Notes: a model not told the origin generated them from the letters alone. Counted from the stretch's first letter, positions 17,554-27,314 are shown. The stretch: 64,000 nt of DNA from Bacillus pseudomycoides (GCF_022811845.1 NZ_CP064266.1:4402001-4466000), one strand, 5' to 3'. Numbers and translations are program-made.

Positions 17554-18240
17554 TTATTCAGTTAAAACACCCGTTAGTTGTGAATATTTCATTTCAGGCA
17601 ATATCATTTTCAGCTCCATTAAATCATTTATTACAAAATCAGCCTGAGCGAGTTCATCTTCTTGTGCAAAATCAAAATTACATCCAATTGCAATCAAACC
17701 ATTATCTTTAGCTGCATTTATATCAGATAGGCGATCTCCAACTACTGCTGCCTTTTTTATATCATATTTTTTTATAATCGTTTTAACTAAATCTCCTTTA
17801 TCGAGCGTTTGTATTTGCTCAATACTAAATGTTTCAGTAACCCAATTATCCAAGTTGTAATAACTCACGATTGCTTGTAAATATTCCGTTAAACCATTAC
17901 TCGCTATGTAAATGGAACAATGATTCTCTTTTAAATAACTGAAAACTTCCTTTACATTAGGATATAAAGCACCTTTCCCACTTCTTATATTTTCAACTAG
18001 TCTTTCCAGAAAATAAGCATCCGTTTGTTCTCTTACTTCATTGGAATGATTAGGTAACAAAGCTTCCCAAACTTTTGGTAAAGGTGCTCCCATAATTTCA
18101 CGATATTTATCAATAGGGGTTACTGTATCCCATAAATTTAGTTACCGTAAATGGTTATAAGTATCGTCAAGTGATAATTCTAAAATTTTTTCTGTTTGAA
18201 ATAAAGTTCCATCCATATCAAAAATCAGTGCTTGTAACAT
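17554..18240 (-). pseudogene. HAD-superfamily hydrolase with in-frame stop at codon 33
   Basis: The gene starts at ATG 18240 with the HAD nucleophile motif IFDMDGTLF and continues through IASNG (motif II) to VVGDRLSDINAA (motif IV), 228 residues in all. Codon 33 (18142-18144) is TAA; both sides stay in frame. The family resembles phosphoglycolate-phosphatase-like or beta-phosphoglucomutase-like HADs. Translation might restart downstream at ATG 18093, but that product lacks the catalytic Asp. It is either a recent nonsense mutation or an error. Confidence 0.85.
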
Positions 18241-18420
18241 TTCATTCTCCCCTTTTATCATCGCTGAATAACTTCTAAATTTTAACATAAAATCACAGCG
18301 AATTTTCCCTTTTTTCAAAATAGTTCATAAATGACATGGCATTTAACAATCAAATTAACACCATAATTCAAACAATGCCAATAGTCATGTTATTCCCCTT
18401 AAAAATATTGTTACATCAAC

Positions 18421-18461
18421 AAAAAAGCATACCAATTCATATGTGAATGGATATGCTTTTT
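18421..18461 (-). terminator. Terminator after the hssS fragment
   Basis: AAAAAGCATA pairs with TATGCTTTTT, with a second stem CAATTCA/TGAATG inside. It lies downstream of the hssS fragment on the minus strand. Confidence 0.65.
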
Positions 18462-18506
18462 GTATGTTATTTAAAATGTTTCTCCCCGAAAACGGAACTA
18501 CTTACC

Positions 18507-18791
18507 TCATAGTTTAGGTAATTCAATTCGAAATTTCGTACCTTCTCCTTTTACACTCTCCACTGAAATTTCTCCATGGTGCAGTTCAACAATTTTTTTC
18601 ACAATGGATAAGCCTAAGCCACTTCCTTCTACATTGCGAGCCCTTGCTATATCCACTTTATAAAATCGATCAAAAATCCGCTCTACTTCTTCTTGCTCCA
18701 TGCCGATCCCGCTATCTGAGATTGAAATCAATACGCTCGTTTCTAATTCTCGAACAGCGAATGCAATGGTTCCACCACTATCTGTAAACAA
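18507..18791 (-). pseudogene. hssS: hssS C-terminal ATPase-domain fragment
   Basis: These 94 codons match the last 93 residues of the intact hssS at 24282 almost exactly (SISDSGIGMEQEEVERIFDR, then GSGLGLSIVKKI), with a handful of substitutions. The fragment lacks the sensor, HAMP and phospho-acceptor His. Its first residue joins directly to a piece of hrtB, so this is a recombination scar rather than a gene. Confidence 0.9.
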
Positions 18792-18869
18792 TGATAATAA
18801 AATTATAATAAGTCCGATTAATCCACATCTTAATTTTGATTGTTTTAATTCACACAGAGCTAAAAATAT
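18792..18869 (-). pseudogene. hrtB: hrtB 5' fragment with lost start codon
   Basis: This stretch aligns base for base with the first 80 or so bases of hrtB (14925-15004), read out of frame into the hssS fragment. At the position of the hrtB start, ATG has become ATA (18867-18869). The duplicated hrtB leader continues upstream. Confidence 0.8.
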
Positions 18870-18917
18870 TTCGCCCGCTCCTTCCTATTTCTTTCTATGC
18901 ATTAATCTTAAAAAAGA

Positions 18918-18937
18918 AATAGGAACGGAATATGAAC
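18918..18937 (-). promoter_or_regulatory. Degenerate HssR box
   Basis: This is the duplicated hrtB promoter. One half is intact (GTTCATATT) and the other carries one change (GTTCCTATT). It no longer precedes a functional gene. Confidence 0.75.
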
Positions 18938-19000
18938 AAAAGATTACAATCAAAAATATACCATTGAATGAAATGTATTAGATTCAAGCCCATAGTTTCA

Positions 19001-19624
19001 TTAACGATTTCTATAATGAGGTTGAATGTACCCTAATTGTATTCCTTTTGTTACAGCTTCTAATGAAGATGAAACATCCAATTTATCAAATATATGTTGG
19101 ATATGATTTGAAATTGTGCGTTCACTAGCATATAACATGGTAGCAATTTCTTTACGCTTATACCCTCCACATAGTAGCTGTAAAATTTGTTTTTCACTAT
19201 CCGTTAATTCTTCAACATAATCCGTGGACATCGGAAAATAGCAAATGCCTTCGTTAATCTTAATTAAAATTTCCAGCAACTTATCTGGCATAATATTTTT
19301 ATTAATAAAACCACTTGCACCAATTTTTTGAGCTTCATATCGATAAACAGGCAAATCATAACCTGTTAATATAACTATTTTCGTATCACATTTACTATCT
19401 AAAATAGTTTTTGTTATTTCTAAACCATCTTCGCTACTAATATTGCTTAAATTTATATCTACTAAAATAATGTCTGGCTTAAACTCATTAATGATTGTAA
19501 TGACATTTTCAACATTTTGTAATGCATAGAATTGATCTATCTCAGGATAATCTTCTAAAGCGATCTCCAAACTTTTGGAGAACAAAGCATGGTCATCTAT
19601 TAATAAAATATTGATAGGAATCAT
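19001..19624 (-). CDS. NarL/LuxR-family response regulator
   Basis: The 207-residue protein has a receiver domain (acidic pair IDDH at residues 9-12, phospho-acceptor Asp56 in ILVDINLS, Thr in VILTG, Lys in FINKN) and a C-terminal LuxR HTH (TDSEKQILQLLCGGYKRKEIA, then ASERTISNHIQHIF). It overlaps the end of the permease-kinase fusion by 32 bases, so it is the obvious partner of that kinase. The AAAGGAG site abuts the ATG with almost no spacer, so the true start may be a few codons downstream. It probably controls its own ABC operon. Confidence 0.9.
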   Translation of the reverse strand: MIPINILLIDDHALFSKSLEIALEDYPEIDQFYALQNVENVITIINEFKPDIILVDINLSNISSEDGLEITKTILDSKCDTKIVILTGYDLPVYRYEAQKIGASGFINKNIMPDKLLEILIKINEGICYFPMSTDYVEELTDSEKQILQLLCGGYKRKEIATMLYASERTISNHIQHIFDKLDVSSSLEAVTKGIQLGYIQPHYRNR

Positions 19625-22600
19625 CTCCTTTCATAGGAATAATAATAACAATACATAAACCAGAAGGATTACATTCTAAAATTGTCATGTTACCGTTTAA
19701 CAAAAACAACTGTTCTTTGATAGAATTCAATCCTCTATGACCATTAGGAATACGCTTTTCATTTCTCATATCCATTTGGCCTATACCATTATCTTTTACT
19801 ATAAGCTCTATTTCGTTATTTTCTTGTGCCAAACTCAAAACTAACTTAGAACATTTTGAATGTTTGAACGCATTTGTTACTAATTCTTTTATAATTCGAT
19901 ATATAACAAGATTATAAGGTTCAACTAAGAATAAATTATCATTACAATTAAAAGATATATCAATATTTTTCATTCCGTATTTTTGCTGTATCATCTCAAG
20001 CAGATTGCTATAATTCTTTTTTAATGTGAGTGTCTTTAATAACGTTGGGTGGTATTCTTGCATTTGTACGCGTATAGACTGGTTTAAGTTGTCTAGCGTT
20101 TTTACTATTATTTCATGAATTTCTTCTTTATTAGATTTATTCATCATATTTTTAACTGCTAATATATCTTGTAATATTTCATCATGCAGGTAATCAGAAA
20201 AATCACTTTTCAACTTCTCCTCTTTAGCTATCTGTAAAAGATTGTGAACGTAAGAGCTTTCTGGCAAGGTTTTGGGCTCTTCTGCATCCACATTTAAGAT
20301 CGTATTTTTTATGTCTTGAAATAATAGTGTGAAATAAAGAAGAACAAACCAAAAAATCGTATGTATAATGATAAAATAGGTAATCATATTAAATTTAAAC
20401 AACAGCCCAAGCGAACTAATAAAAACAATAAAACATAAAAACATTAATACCATTTTACCTTCCTTTAAAAGAAAATATTGCTTCATAAATGTATGGCTTT
20501 TAAAGGCAATCGCATGAATACTAAATAAGGGTAGCAGGATCACAATATACCACCCTAAATTACTTAAATATTCGGGGCTTCCTGCAAACAACATAGCATA
20601 TACAATAAAGAGAGCGATAAGAATAGCAACAGATTTAAATAACTGCTTTTTTTCGCTTTTGAAGATAAATTTAATTCGTTTTCGATTTTTCAAAAATAGA
20701 AAAATAATACAAATAAAACTAAAAATCCATTGACATGAAAATAGAGCGGCAAATATTTTATCGTTTATCAATTTCGCAACCAATGTGAATACACATGTAA
20801 TCTTTAAAATCCAGTCTGTTTCTTTTTTATAAGCATAAATAGAATCTTGGAAAAAGAACAAAAGCAAAAATTGTACTGTCTTATATAGAATTACTACACT
20901 AAGTAGTATACTTAGTGTATAAGAAATTTGACTCCCGTTAAGCGTAAGTAAAAATTGCCATGAAGCAAAAAATAGCAATTTGGAGAATTTTGATAACGTG
21001 TTATTTTCTTTTATGTTTACAAAACTAATGTATGCTCCATATATGACCATTATCGTTATAAGCGTTAGTGGAAGTAACTTTGCTGTCCCTCCAATATTAC
21101 CTTGCAAAAATTCATAGCATAAAAAAATAATCATACAAAGTTGATTAATTAAAATAAAGATTTGTTTTTGCTCATAGTACTTTTTCATAGACTCACTTAC
21201 CTTTACTAGATTAAATACAGCTAAAGCTGATGCTTGTTTATAATCATCAACTTTAGCTGTAAATTTTACTTTTATTGTTAAATATAATTTTATAGCATGC
21301 TCTTTTGTTAACAAATAATAAATGATATAAACAACAGTAAAAATAATTAATGCAAAAAGAATAGGTAATATAAAGGCACTACCTTTTCCTAATAAATCGT
21401 CCATTAAAGCAGTTTTGTATGCCACCAGTGCAAAAATACTGTGCGCTGCCCCTAATATATAAGGGATGCTAAATAACGTAAAGATTTCTTTTCTGATTAT
21501 CCTTTTTATCTTTTTCTTGTTATATCCCATTCTTTGTAAAATTGTAAATTCATTTTTATTTGACATTATACTCGAAAGATTATGAAAATAGAGTATGCTA
21601 CCTGTTGCAATAAAAAAGATGATCGTAACAAAGCTAATGAGCAGGAATGTTGAGCTATTCTGCTGGATTATGTAATCATTTTTTTGATAACTACTTGTAA
21701 AATAGATATTATCTTTAAATAGTGGAGCTAAGTTTTCATAAACTTCTTTGTTATCTCTCATATTTGTTCCGTTAATGCTCACCATAGTCTTTTCTGAAAG
21801 CCCTAATGCTTTTATTTCTTTGTAAAGTTTGTCAGAAATAATAAGGGTCCCTACACTATTCGCAAATCCAATTGGGTTAAGTAATGTAGTCTCTTTCACT
21901 TTTACATCCACACTATTTGTAGATGTTAAGTTCAAAGTATATGTATTCTCTTTATCTAACTTTTCTTTTTTAGGCCTATATTTCACTAATATACTTTCAT
22001 GTTTAGCTAAATTCTCAAATTCTACATTTTTCCCCTGAAAATTTATTAGATCCCTGTAATCCGACTCAGAGATAAGATCAAATCCATGTTCTTTCTTTAT
22101 ACTATATTCTTCAGGCAAATTTCCAGAAGAAGATGTTCCCTGAATAATAGTCGTTTCTTGATAGTTCATGTTTTCTTTTCCGACAGTATCTTGCACAACT
22201 TTAATTGCTTTATTAGTCAATTCTTTATCTTCCAACGGGAATTCAATAGCTGACGGTACGATACGTTCTGTAGCAGCGACTGGATAGTAAAGCGTCAGTA
22301 TAGTGGATCCAAATATAGCCAAAGTTCCTGCAGCTAATAAAGTTAACAAAATTAAAGTTTTTGCCTTCGAACGGATTTTAAATATAAAGTTTGGAATGAC
22401 AATAATATTCGAATCCTTATAAAACCATTTTTTCTTTTTTTTCAATTTTTGAATAGCAAAAGGTAAAAAGGAATGAATAAAGAAGATTGTCCCTAATACC
22501 ACACTTAACATTGTTAAAAGTGCGATTGGTGAAAACCCTATCGTTTTCCACAATGATTCGGTTCCTCTTATAATATCAATAGCTAAGAAATAGCCTACCA

Positions 22601-23240
22601 AAATCAAGAATAGTCCTAATAGGGATAAAGCTGTACTAACTTTCATCTGCTTTTCTTCCTTTTTCTCCATGCGTACCAAAGTAAGTAAGGAACTTTTCCG
22701 AAGGATTATCCAGTTTGATAAGAATAAGACAGTCAAAACAGCAAATATAAAAATAAAAGTGAGTAGTACCGAATCAAGATTAATTAATGGCACTTCAGAA
22801 GTATTAATGTTTAATTTTAATACTCTGACTATCACCTCGATAATTCCTTTATGAGCAATAGCACCCAGCACGATACCCACAATTAGAGCAGTAAAACAAA
22901 TTATAATATTTTCAAAGGTTAATAATTTTACCATGGTTGACTTTCGATACCCCAAGAGCGAATAAATTCCCAGCTCTTTCATTCTTTTTTTCATAAAGAA
23001 AGTATTGGAGTATGACATATAGAATAGTACAAATGCCATAACGAAGATTGCCACCGTTCTCGACATTGTTTCTACTCTACCATCAGACGAAATCTTTTCC
23101 ATGATAATATCGTTCATGGAAAAAGAAATAAAGGCGAAAAACACCATCAAAACAAAAGCCACTGAAATGAAATAGAACGAATAGAAGGAAAAGTTATTCT
23201 TCAGATTCTTTGTTGCTATCGTTAATAATCCCACAGTCAT
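19593..23240 (-). CDS. BceB-like ABC permease fused to a multi-TM histidine kinase
   Basis: One uninterrupted 1215-residue frame. Residues 1-650 form an FtsX/BceB-type permease: seven membrane segments, a large external domain (about 320-515), then three more segments; it includes the coupling sequence KKRMKELGIYSLLGYRKS and a second copy near residue 560. Residues 660-990 add eight to ten hydrophobic segments like the sensor part of ComP-type kinases. Residues 1005-1215 are a HisKA_3 kinase: phospho-acceptor His1019 in YLHDEILQDI, N-box ELVTNAFKHS (Asn1123) and DNGIG near 1150. BceB permeases normally work with a separate kinase. Here transport and sensing are covalently joined, with an ATPase gene upstream and a response regulator downstream. 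Confidence 0.9.
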   Translation of the reverse strand: MTVGLLTIATKNLKNNFSFYSFYFISVAFVLMVFFAFISFSMNDIIMEKISSDGRVETMSRTVAIFVMAFVLFYMSYSNTFFMKKRMKELGIYSLLGYRKSTMVKLLTFENIIICFTALIVGIVLGAIAHKGIIEVIVRVLKLNINTSEVPLINLDSVLLTFIFIFAVLTVLFLSNWIILRKSSLLTLVRMEKKEEKQMKVSTALSLLGLFLILVGYFLAIDIIRGTESLWKTIGFSPIALLTMLSVVLGTIFFIHSFLPFAIQKLKKKKKWFYKDSNIIVIPNFIFKIRSKAKTLILLTLLAAGTLAIFGSTILTLYYPVAATERIVPSAIEFPLEDKELTNKAIKVVQDTVGKENMNYQETTIIQGTSSSGNLPEEYSIKKEHGFDLISESDYRDLINFQGKNVEFENLAKHESILVKYRPKKEKLDKENTYTLNLTSTNSVDVKVKETTLLNPIGFANSVGTLIISDKLYKEIKALGLSEKTMVSINGTNMRDNKEVYENLAPLFKDNIYFTSSYQKNDYIIQQNSSTFLLISFVTIIFFIATGSILYFHNLSSIMSNKNEFTILQRMGYNKKKIKRIIRKEIFTLFSIPYILGAAHSIFALVAYKTALMDDLLGKGSAFILPILFALIIFTVVYIIYYLLTKEHAIKLYLTIKVKFTAKVDDYKQASALAVFNLVKVSESMKKYYEQKQIFILINQLCMIIFLCYEFLQGNIGGTAKLLPLTLITIMVIYGAYISFVNIKENNTLSKFSKLLFFASWQFLLTLNGSQISYTLSILLSVVILYKTVQFLLLFFFQDSIYAYKKETDWILKITCVFTLVAKLINDKIFAALFSCQWIFSFICIIFLFLKNRKRIKFIFKSEKKQLFKSVAILIALFIVYAMLFAGSPEYLSNLGWYIVILLPLFSIHAIAFKSHTFMKQYFLLKEGKMVLMFLCFIVFISSLGLLFKFNMITYFIIIHTIFWFVLLYFTLLFQDIKNTILNVDAEEPKTLPESSYVHNLLQIAKEEKLKSDFSDYLHDEILQDILAVKNMMNKSNKEEIHEIIVKTLDNLNQSIRVQMQEYHPTLLKTLTLKKNYSNLLEMIQQKYGMKNIDISFNCNDNLFLVEPYNLVIYRIIKELVTNAFKHSKCSKLVLSLAQENNEIELIVKDNGIGQMDMRNEKRIPNGHRGLNSIKEQLFLLNGNMTILECNPSGLCIVIIIPMKGDDSYQYFINR

Positions 23241-23257
23241 GCCTTCCTCTCACACTC

Positions 23258-24013
23258 TTAGTTATATCGATTTTCATCAATTTTTGAGATTTCTTTTAAT
23301 ATCTCTTCAAAAAATTCTTTTCTACCCTTTCCGTTTCTTTTCATTTCTTTCAAAATATTCCCATCCTTGAATATTAGGATTCTACTTGAAAAACTTGCTG
23401 CATAAGCGTCATGGGTTACCATTAAAATTGTTGTATGAAGATCCTCATTAACCTCTCTTAATTTTTGTAGTAGCTCTGTTGCGGAGTTTGAATCTAACGC
23501 GCCAGTTGGTTCATCTGCAAATAATATACTGGGCTGTTTCGCAATCGCTCTTGCTGCCGCAACCCTCTGTTTTTGTCCTCCAGAAAGTTGACTAGGGTAC
23601 TTTGATAATTGTGCGAATATGCCAAAACGCTTTGCTAAACTTTCTATAGTCGATTCGATTTCGTTTGAAGATTTTTTTAACAGAGTAAGTGGCACAGCAA
23701 TATTTTCCTGCACCGTTAAACTATCAAGTAAAAAATACTCTTGAAAAATAAAGCCTAAATGATCCTTCCTAAAATCCGCAGTTTTGTTATCATTAAGTGT
23801 TTTAATATTGACACCATTTATCAAAACATCTCCATCTGTCGGTGTATCAATAGTTGATAGTATATTTAATAAAGTTGTCTTTCCAGATCCTGAAGCACCC
23901 ATAATACCAATAAATTCACCTGACTCAATATCAAAAGATACTTTATTCAGTCCAGGCAATTGATTCTTATTGTAAATTTTCGTAACATTTTTTGCAGATA
24001 ATAATGTATTCAT
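23258..24013 (-). CDS. ABC transporter ATP-binding protein (BceA-like)
   Basis: Start chosen at ATG 24013, eight bases after AAAGGAG; an upstream in-frame start at 24031 lacks such a site. The 251-residue ATPase has Walker A GASGSGKTT, Q-loop FIFQEYFLLD, signature LSGGQKQR, Walker B ILFADEPTGALD and the H-loop MVTHD. This is the BceA/MacB class. It lies 17 bases before the permease-kinase fusion and should be its energising subunit. Substrates of this class are usually cell-wall-active peptides; that is inferred here. Confidence 0.88.
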   Translation of the reverse strand: MNTLLSAKNVTKIYNKNQLPGLNKVSFDIESGEFIGIMGASGSGKTTLLNILSTIDTPTDGDVLINGVNIKTLNDNKTADFRKDHLGFIFQEYFLLDSLTVQENIAVPLTLLKKSSNEIESTIESLAKRFGIFAQLSKYPSQLSGGQKQRVAAARAIAKQPSILFADEPTGALDSNSATELLQKLREVNEDLHTTILMVTHDAYAASFSSRILIFKDGNILKEMKRNGKGRKEFFEEILKEISKIDENRYN

Positions 24014-24236
24014 CCTATTTGCTCCTTTCAATTTATTGATATATTAATTTTATTCTTCAATATTTAAAGAAGCATGAGTAAAAAACGCAATCTTCTACTT
24101 ACATTACAAATTCACTTTATTTGCCCTCCCGTTTAGCTGTCCCGTAGATAATGAATACTTTTAAAAATTTTCTGTCATTTTTTCTATGCAATATGCATTC
24201 CTTATGTAATACAAATTGCAATACTAGAGCATGATA

Positions 24237-24280
24237 AAAAGGACTGATTTAAAGATTTCCTCTTCAAATCAGCCCTTCTC
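24237..24280 (-). terminator. Terminator of the hssRS operon
   Basis: GGGCTGATTT pairs with AAATCAGTCC on the minus strand, followed by CTTTTTATC, directly after the hssS stop. Confidence 0.75.
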
Positions 24281-24281
24281 A

Positions 24282-25658
24282 TTATTTCGGTAATGCAATC
24301 CGAAACGTCGTACCTTCTCCTTTTACACTCTCCACTGAAATTTCCCCATGGTGCAGTTCAACAATTTTTTTCACAATGGATAAGCCTAAGCCACTTCCTT
24401 CTACATTACGAGCCCTTGCTGTATCCACCTTATAAAATCGATCAAAAATCCGCTCTACTTCTTCTTGCTCCATACCGATCCCGCTATCTGAGATTGAAAT
24501 TACTACATTCGTTTCTAATTCTCTAGCAGCGAATGCAATGGTTCCACCACTATCCGTAAACTTAATACTATTTGTAAATATATTTGTCCAAACTTGATGA
24601 AGTAAATTCTCGTCACCTTTTATATTCACGTTAGGAACATCACATTCAATCGCGATGTCTTTTTCACGCCATTTCCATTCCAACATAAAAATGACATCTT
24701 TCATTTGTTTTTGCAAATCAAACTCTTTTATTTGCAGAACTTTTTCCTCTTTATCTAAAGAAGCAAGCGTGAGTAACTGTTTACATAAGCTGGACATTCG
24801 TTTACTTTCAGCCTCAATAATTTGCAAATAATGTTTCCGTTCCTCTTCTGTCATCTTCTCTGACTGTAATGTTTTTGAAAAACCTTGAATGGAAGATAGC
24901 GGAGATTGAAATTCATGAGATACGTTAGAAACAAACTCTTGTCTCATTTGATCTAACTCTTTTATACTTTTTGTCATCTTTTTAAAACTTGTAGACAATG
25001 TCCCAATTTCATCTTTTCGTCCTTCTTCTAATTCAATATCATACTCACCATTTGCAATCTTTTGCGTCGCTTTTGTAAATGTTTGAATGGGACGAATGAT
25101 ATAACGCGCTGCAACCGCAATAAAAATGATACTTAATACAACGATAAAGCCAAGTAATACCGCTAAGAAAATCCTCATTTCACCAAACTGCTGCTGAATA
25201 TCAGGGCGAATAAATAAAGCATATTGCTTATCACCATGTTTCAGCGGAACCCCAACACTATTAATTAATTCATTATCAAAAAAGCCTGTTATAAATAGAC
25301 GGGTTGGATAAGTAGAAACACCATTATATGTTTTCCCTTGTAATACTTCATCAATTGTTGTATCGCTAATTTTTGTCTTTCGGAAAGCATTTCCAATACG
25401 CTTCCCATGTTTTTGATCATCTACTACATAAATCTCATACCCTAATTTTGCGATTGAATGCAAATACTCATCCTTCGTTTCCTCAGTCTGCTTTTCATAT
25501 AAATATTTGATTTCCTCGGCGTAACGTAAAATCTTTTCACTATTATACGGTTTTAATTTCACTTGATAATAAACATTGGTTAATAAAAAACCAATGATAC
25601 TACTAAGAAGCATAATCCCAATCGTAATCAATACAAATCTAGAATAAAGTGATTTCAT
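24282..25658 (-). CDS. hssS: Heme-sensing histidine kinase HssS
   Basis: The 458-residue kinase has TM1 (10-30), a compact extracellular sensor (31-160), TM2 (163-187), HAMP (188-240), the phospho-acceptor His248 in NVSHEFQSPL, and a HATPase domain with DSGIGM and GSGLGLSIV. The opening, the LTNVYY segment and the VTGFFDN/ITGFFDN-type sensor wording follow S. aureus HssS. It lies one base after hssR. It autophosphorylates in response to heme stress and activates HssR. The H-box reads FQSP rather than the usual LKTP. Confidence 0.9.
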   Translation of the reverse strand: MKSLYSRFVLITIGIMLLSSIIGFLLTNVYYQVKLKPYNSEKILRYAEEIKYLYEKQTEETKDEYLHSIAKLGYEIYVVDDQKHGKRIGNAFRKTKISDTTIDEVLQGKTYNGVSTYPTRLFITGFFDNELINSVGVPLKHGDKQYALFIRPDIQQQFGEMRIFLAVLLGFIVVLSIIFIAVAARYIIRPIQTFTKATQKIANGEYDIELEEGRKDEIGTLSTSFKKMTKSIKELDQMRQEFVSNVSHEFQSPLSSIQGFSKTLQSEKMTEEERKHYLQIIEAESKRMSSLCKQLLTLASLDKEEKVLQIKEFDLQKQMKDVIFMLEWKWREKDIAIECDVPNVNIKGDENLLHQVWTNIFTNSIKFTDSGGTIAFAARELETNVVISISDSGIGMEQEEVERIFDRFYKVDTARARNVEGSGLGLSIVKKIVELHHGEISVESVKGEGTTFRIALPK

Positions 25659-25659
25659 C

Positions 25660-26331
25660 TTATTTCAACTCCAACTTGTAACCAAGTCCACGTACCGTTT
25701 TAATTTGAAAATCATCTGTTCGCTTTGAAAAACGATCTCGAAGACGTTTAATATGAACATCGACTGTCCGTTCATCCCCTTCAAAATCAATCCCCCAAAC
25801 AAGTTCAATCAACTCTTCTCTAGAAAATGTCCTTCCAGGATACCCTGCAAGTTGTGATAACAATTCAAATTCCTTTAAAGGAAGTAGAATCGTTTGGTCA
25901 TTACATTTTACCTCAAAGCTTTTTCTATCAATCGTTGTTCCGTGTAATGTTATAACATCTGCACTCAGCATTTGATACCGGCGAAGTAAAGCTTTCATAC
26001 GGAAGATCACTTCTGCAGGCTCGAATGGCTTCACGATGTAATCATCTGTTCCTGAAATAAACCCTTTTTCTTTATCCACTAATTGATCTTTAGCAGTTAA
26101 TAAAATGACAGGTATATCATGATACTTTCTAATTTCTTCGCATAAAGTATATCCATCGACAAACGGCATCATAATATCGACAAGAGCAAGGTGAATATTT
26201 TCTTTTTCTAATATAGATTGTGCTACCTTTCCATCTTCAGCTTCAAAAACTTTATACCCTTCCTTTTGTAAATGGTAATGTAATAATTCTCTAATGTGCT
26301 TATCATCATCTGCTAATAAAATATGTATCAT
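25660..26331 (-). CDS. hssR: Heme response regulator HssR (OmpR family)
   Basis: The 223-residue protein has a receiver (Asp52 in LVDIMMPFVDG, Lys in YIVKPFEP) and an OmpR-type winged helix (REELIELVWGIDFEGDERTVDVHIKRLRDRF). The FISGTDDYIVKPFE and YEGDERTVDVHIKRL-type wording is that of HssR. It should bind the GTTCATATT direct repeat found before hrtBA. No such box is seen before hssR itself. Confidence 0.9.
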   Translation of the reverse strand: MIHILLADDDKHIRELLHYHLQKEGYKVFEAEDGKVAQSILEKENIHLALVDIMMPFVDGYTLCEEIRKYHDIPVILLTAKDQLVDKEKGFISGTDDYIVKPFEPAEVIFRMKALLRRYQMLSADVITLHGTTIDRKSFEVKCNDQTILLPLKEFELLSQLAGYPGRTFSREELIELVWGIDFEGDERTVDVHIKRLRDRFSKRTDDFQIKTVRGLGYKLELK

Positions 26332-26420
26332 ATTCGTTAAACCCTTCCTTGTTTATCTTTCTACAACATTACATTAAGAAACAATTGTGTTTTTTGCAAG
26401 AAAAAGACAGCATAAAAATG

Positions 26421-26467
26421 AAAGCCTGTATCTTTGATTACTAAATAATTAAAGATACAGGCTCTTT
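26421..26467 (-). terminator. Terminator after the SUMF1-like gene
   Basis: AAAGCCTGTATCTTT pairs with AAAGATACAGGCT, followed by TTTTTA on the plus strand and preceded by a weaker T tract on the minus strand, so it may act in both directions. Confidence 0.75.
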
Positions 26468-26532
26468 TTATTTAACTTTAGCTCACAATTAGTTGAACTG
26501 TAAACCCCCGAAGGTTCGCTCGTTTGAGGAAG

Positions 26533-27213
26533 TTAAAAAGACCGAGCAAGACGGAATCCAAGGTCATCAATGTAAAACGTCGGATGGCTACGACGACGAC
26601 ATGAAGCCCCGCATCCTCTGGCTTCTTCAGCCCAGCTACCTCCTCGAAAAATTCGGTAGGAGCCGTACACTTGTTCATCATATAAATCAAAGCACCACTC
26701 CCAAACATTCCCTAACATATCATACAGACCCCATGCATTCGGTTCCTTTCTTCCTACTTCGTGGATTTTGCCACCTGAATTTTCATCATACCAAGCAATC
26801 TTATCAATCTCTCCATATCTATAACCAGTAGTCCCTGCTTTACATGCATATTGCCACTCTGCTTCTGAAGGAAGTCGATAACCGTCAGATTCCCAATTAC
26901 AAATAATGTTTTCACCATCATTACTTATAGAATAACACTCTTTTAGTCCAGCTTTCTGTGAAAGTAAATTACAAAAAGAAATTGCATCATTCCAAGAAAT
27001 ATTTACAACCGGTTTTAGATCTCCATAAAAAGAATTAGGTGACTTATTTATAATAGCATCATACAAATCCATAGTTACAGGATACCGTGCAAGAAGAAAA
27101 GGTCTTATTTCAACTTTCCATTGATTTTTTACTCTATCATCTCTTAGTTCTATTTCTCCCTCTGGAACTTTCACCATTTGTTTGTCAATGTAGCTTATTA
27201 CTTCATTAGACAC
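26533..27213 (-). CDS. Formylglycine-generating-enzyme (SUMF1/EgtB) family protein
   Basis: GTG start at 27213 with AGGAGG eight bases upstream; 226 residues. It has the family hallmarks: FLLARYPVTMDLYDA, YRLPSEAEWQYACKAG, GLYDMLGNVWEW and a C-terminal FRGGSWAEEARGCGAS with LGFRLAR. True sulfatase-modifying enzymes use two copper-binding cysteines; here a Cys pair near RGCGASC is present, but no sulfatase gene is in the window. It could be a non-catalytic or lectin-like family member. Function unknown. Confidence 0.85.
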   Translation of the reverse strand: MSNEVISYIDKQMVKVPEGEIELRDDRVKNQWKVEIRPFLLARYPVTMDLYDAIINKSPNSFYGDLKPVVNISWNDAISFCNLLSQKAGLKECYSISNDGENIICNWESDGYRLPSEAEWQYACKAGTTGYRYGEIDKIAWYDENSGGKIHEVGRKEPNAWGLYDMLGNVWEWCFDLYDEQVYGSYRIFRGGSWAEEARGCGASCRRRSHPTFYIDDLGFRLARSF

Positions 27214-27314
27214 CGTATACGCCTCCTAACAATCTTACATTATTAGATCGATACAAAAAGATAGTAAGGATATTCACTCCCTACTATCTTTACTCTTAAT
27301 CTTATGCTTTTTAC

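Noticed and set aside
20000..23240. The 1215-codon frame as an assembly artefact joining two genes
   Set aside because: No stop, start or ribosome site lies between the permease and kinase parts, codon use is uniform, and the extra TM block forms a sensible sensor for the kinase. Read evidence would still be decisive.
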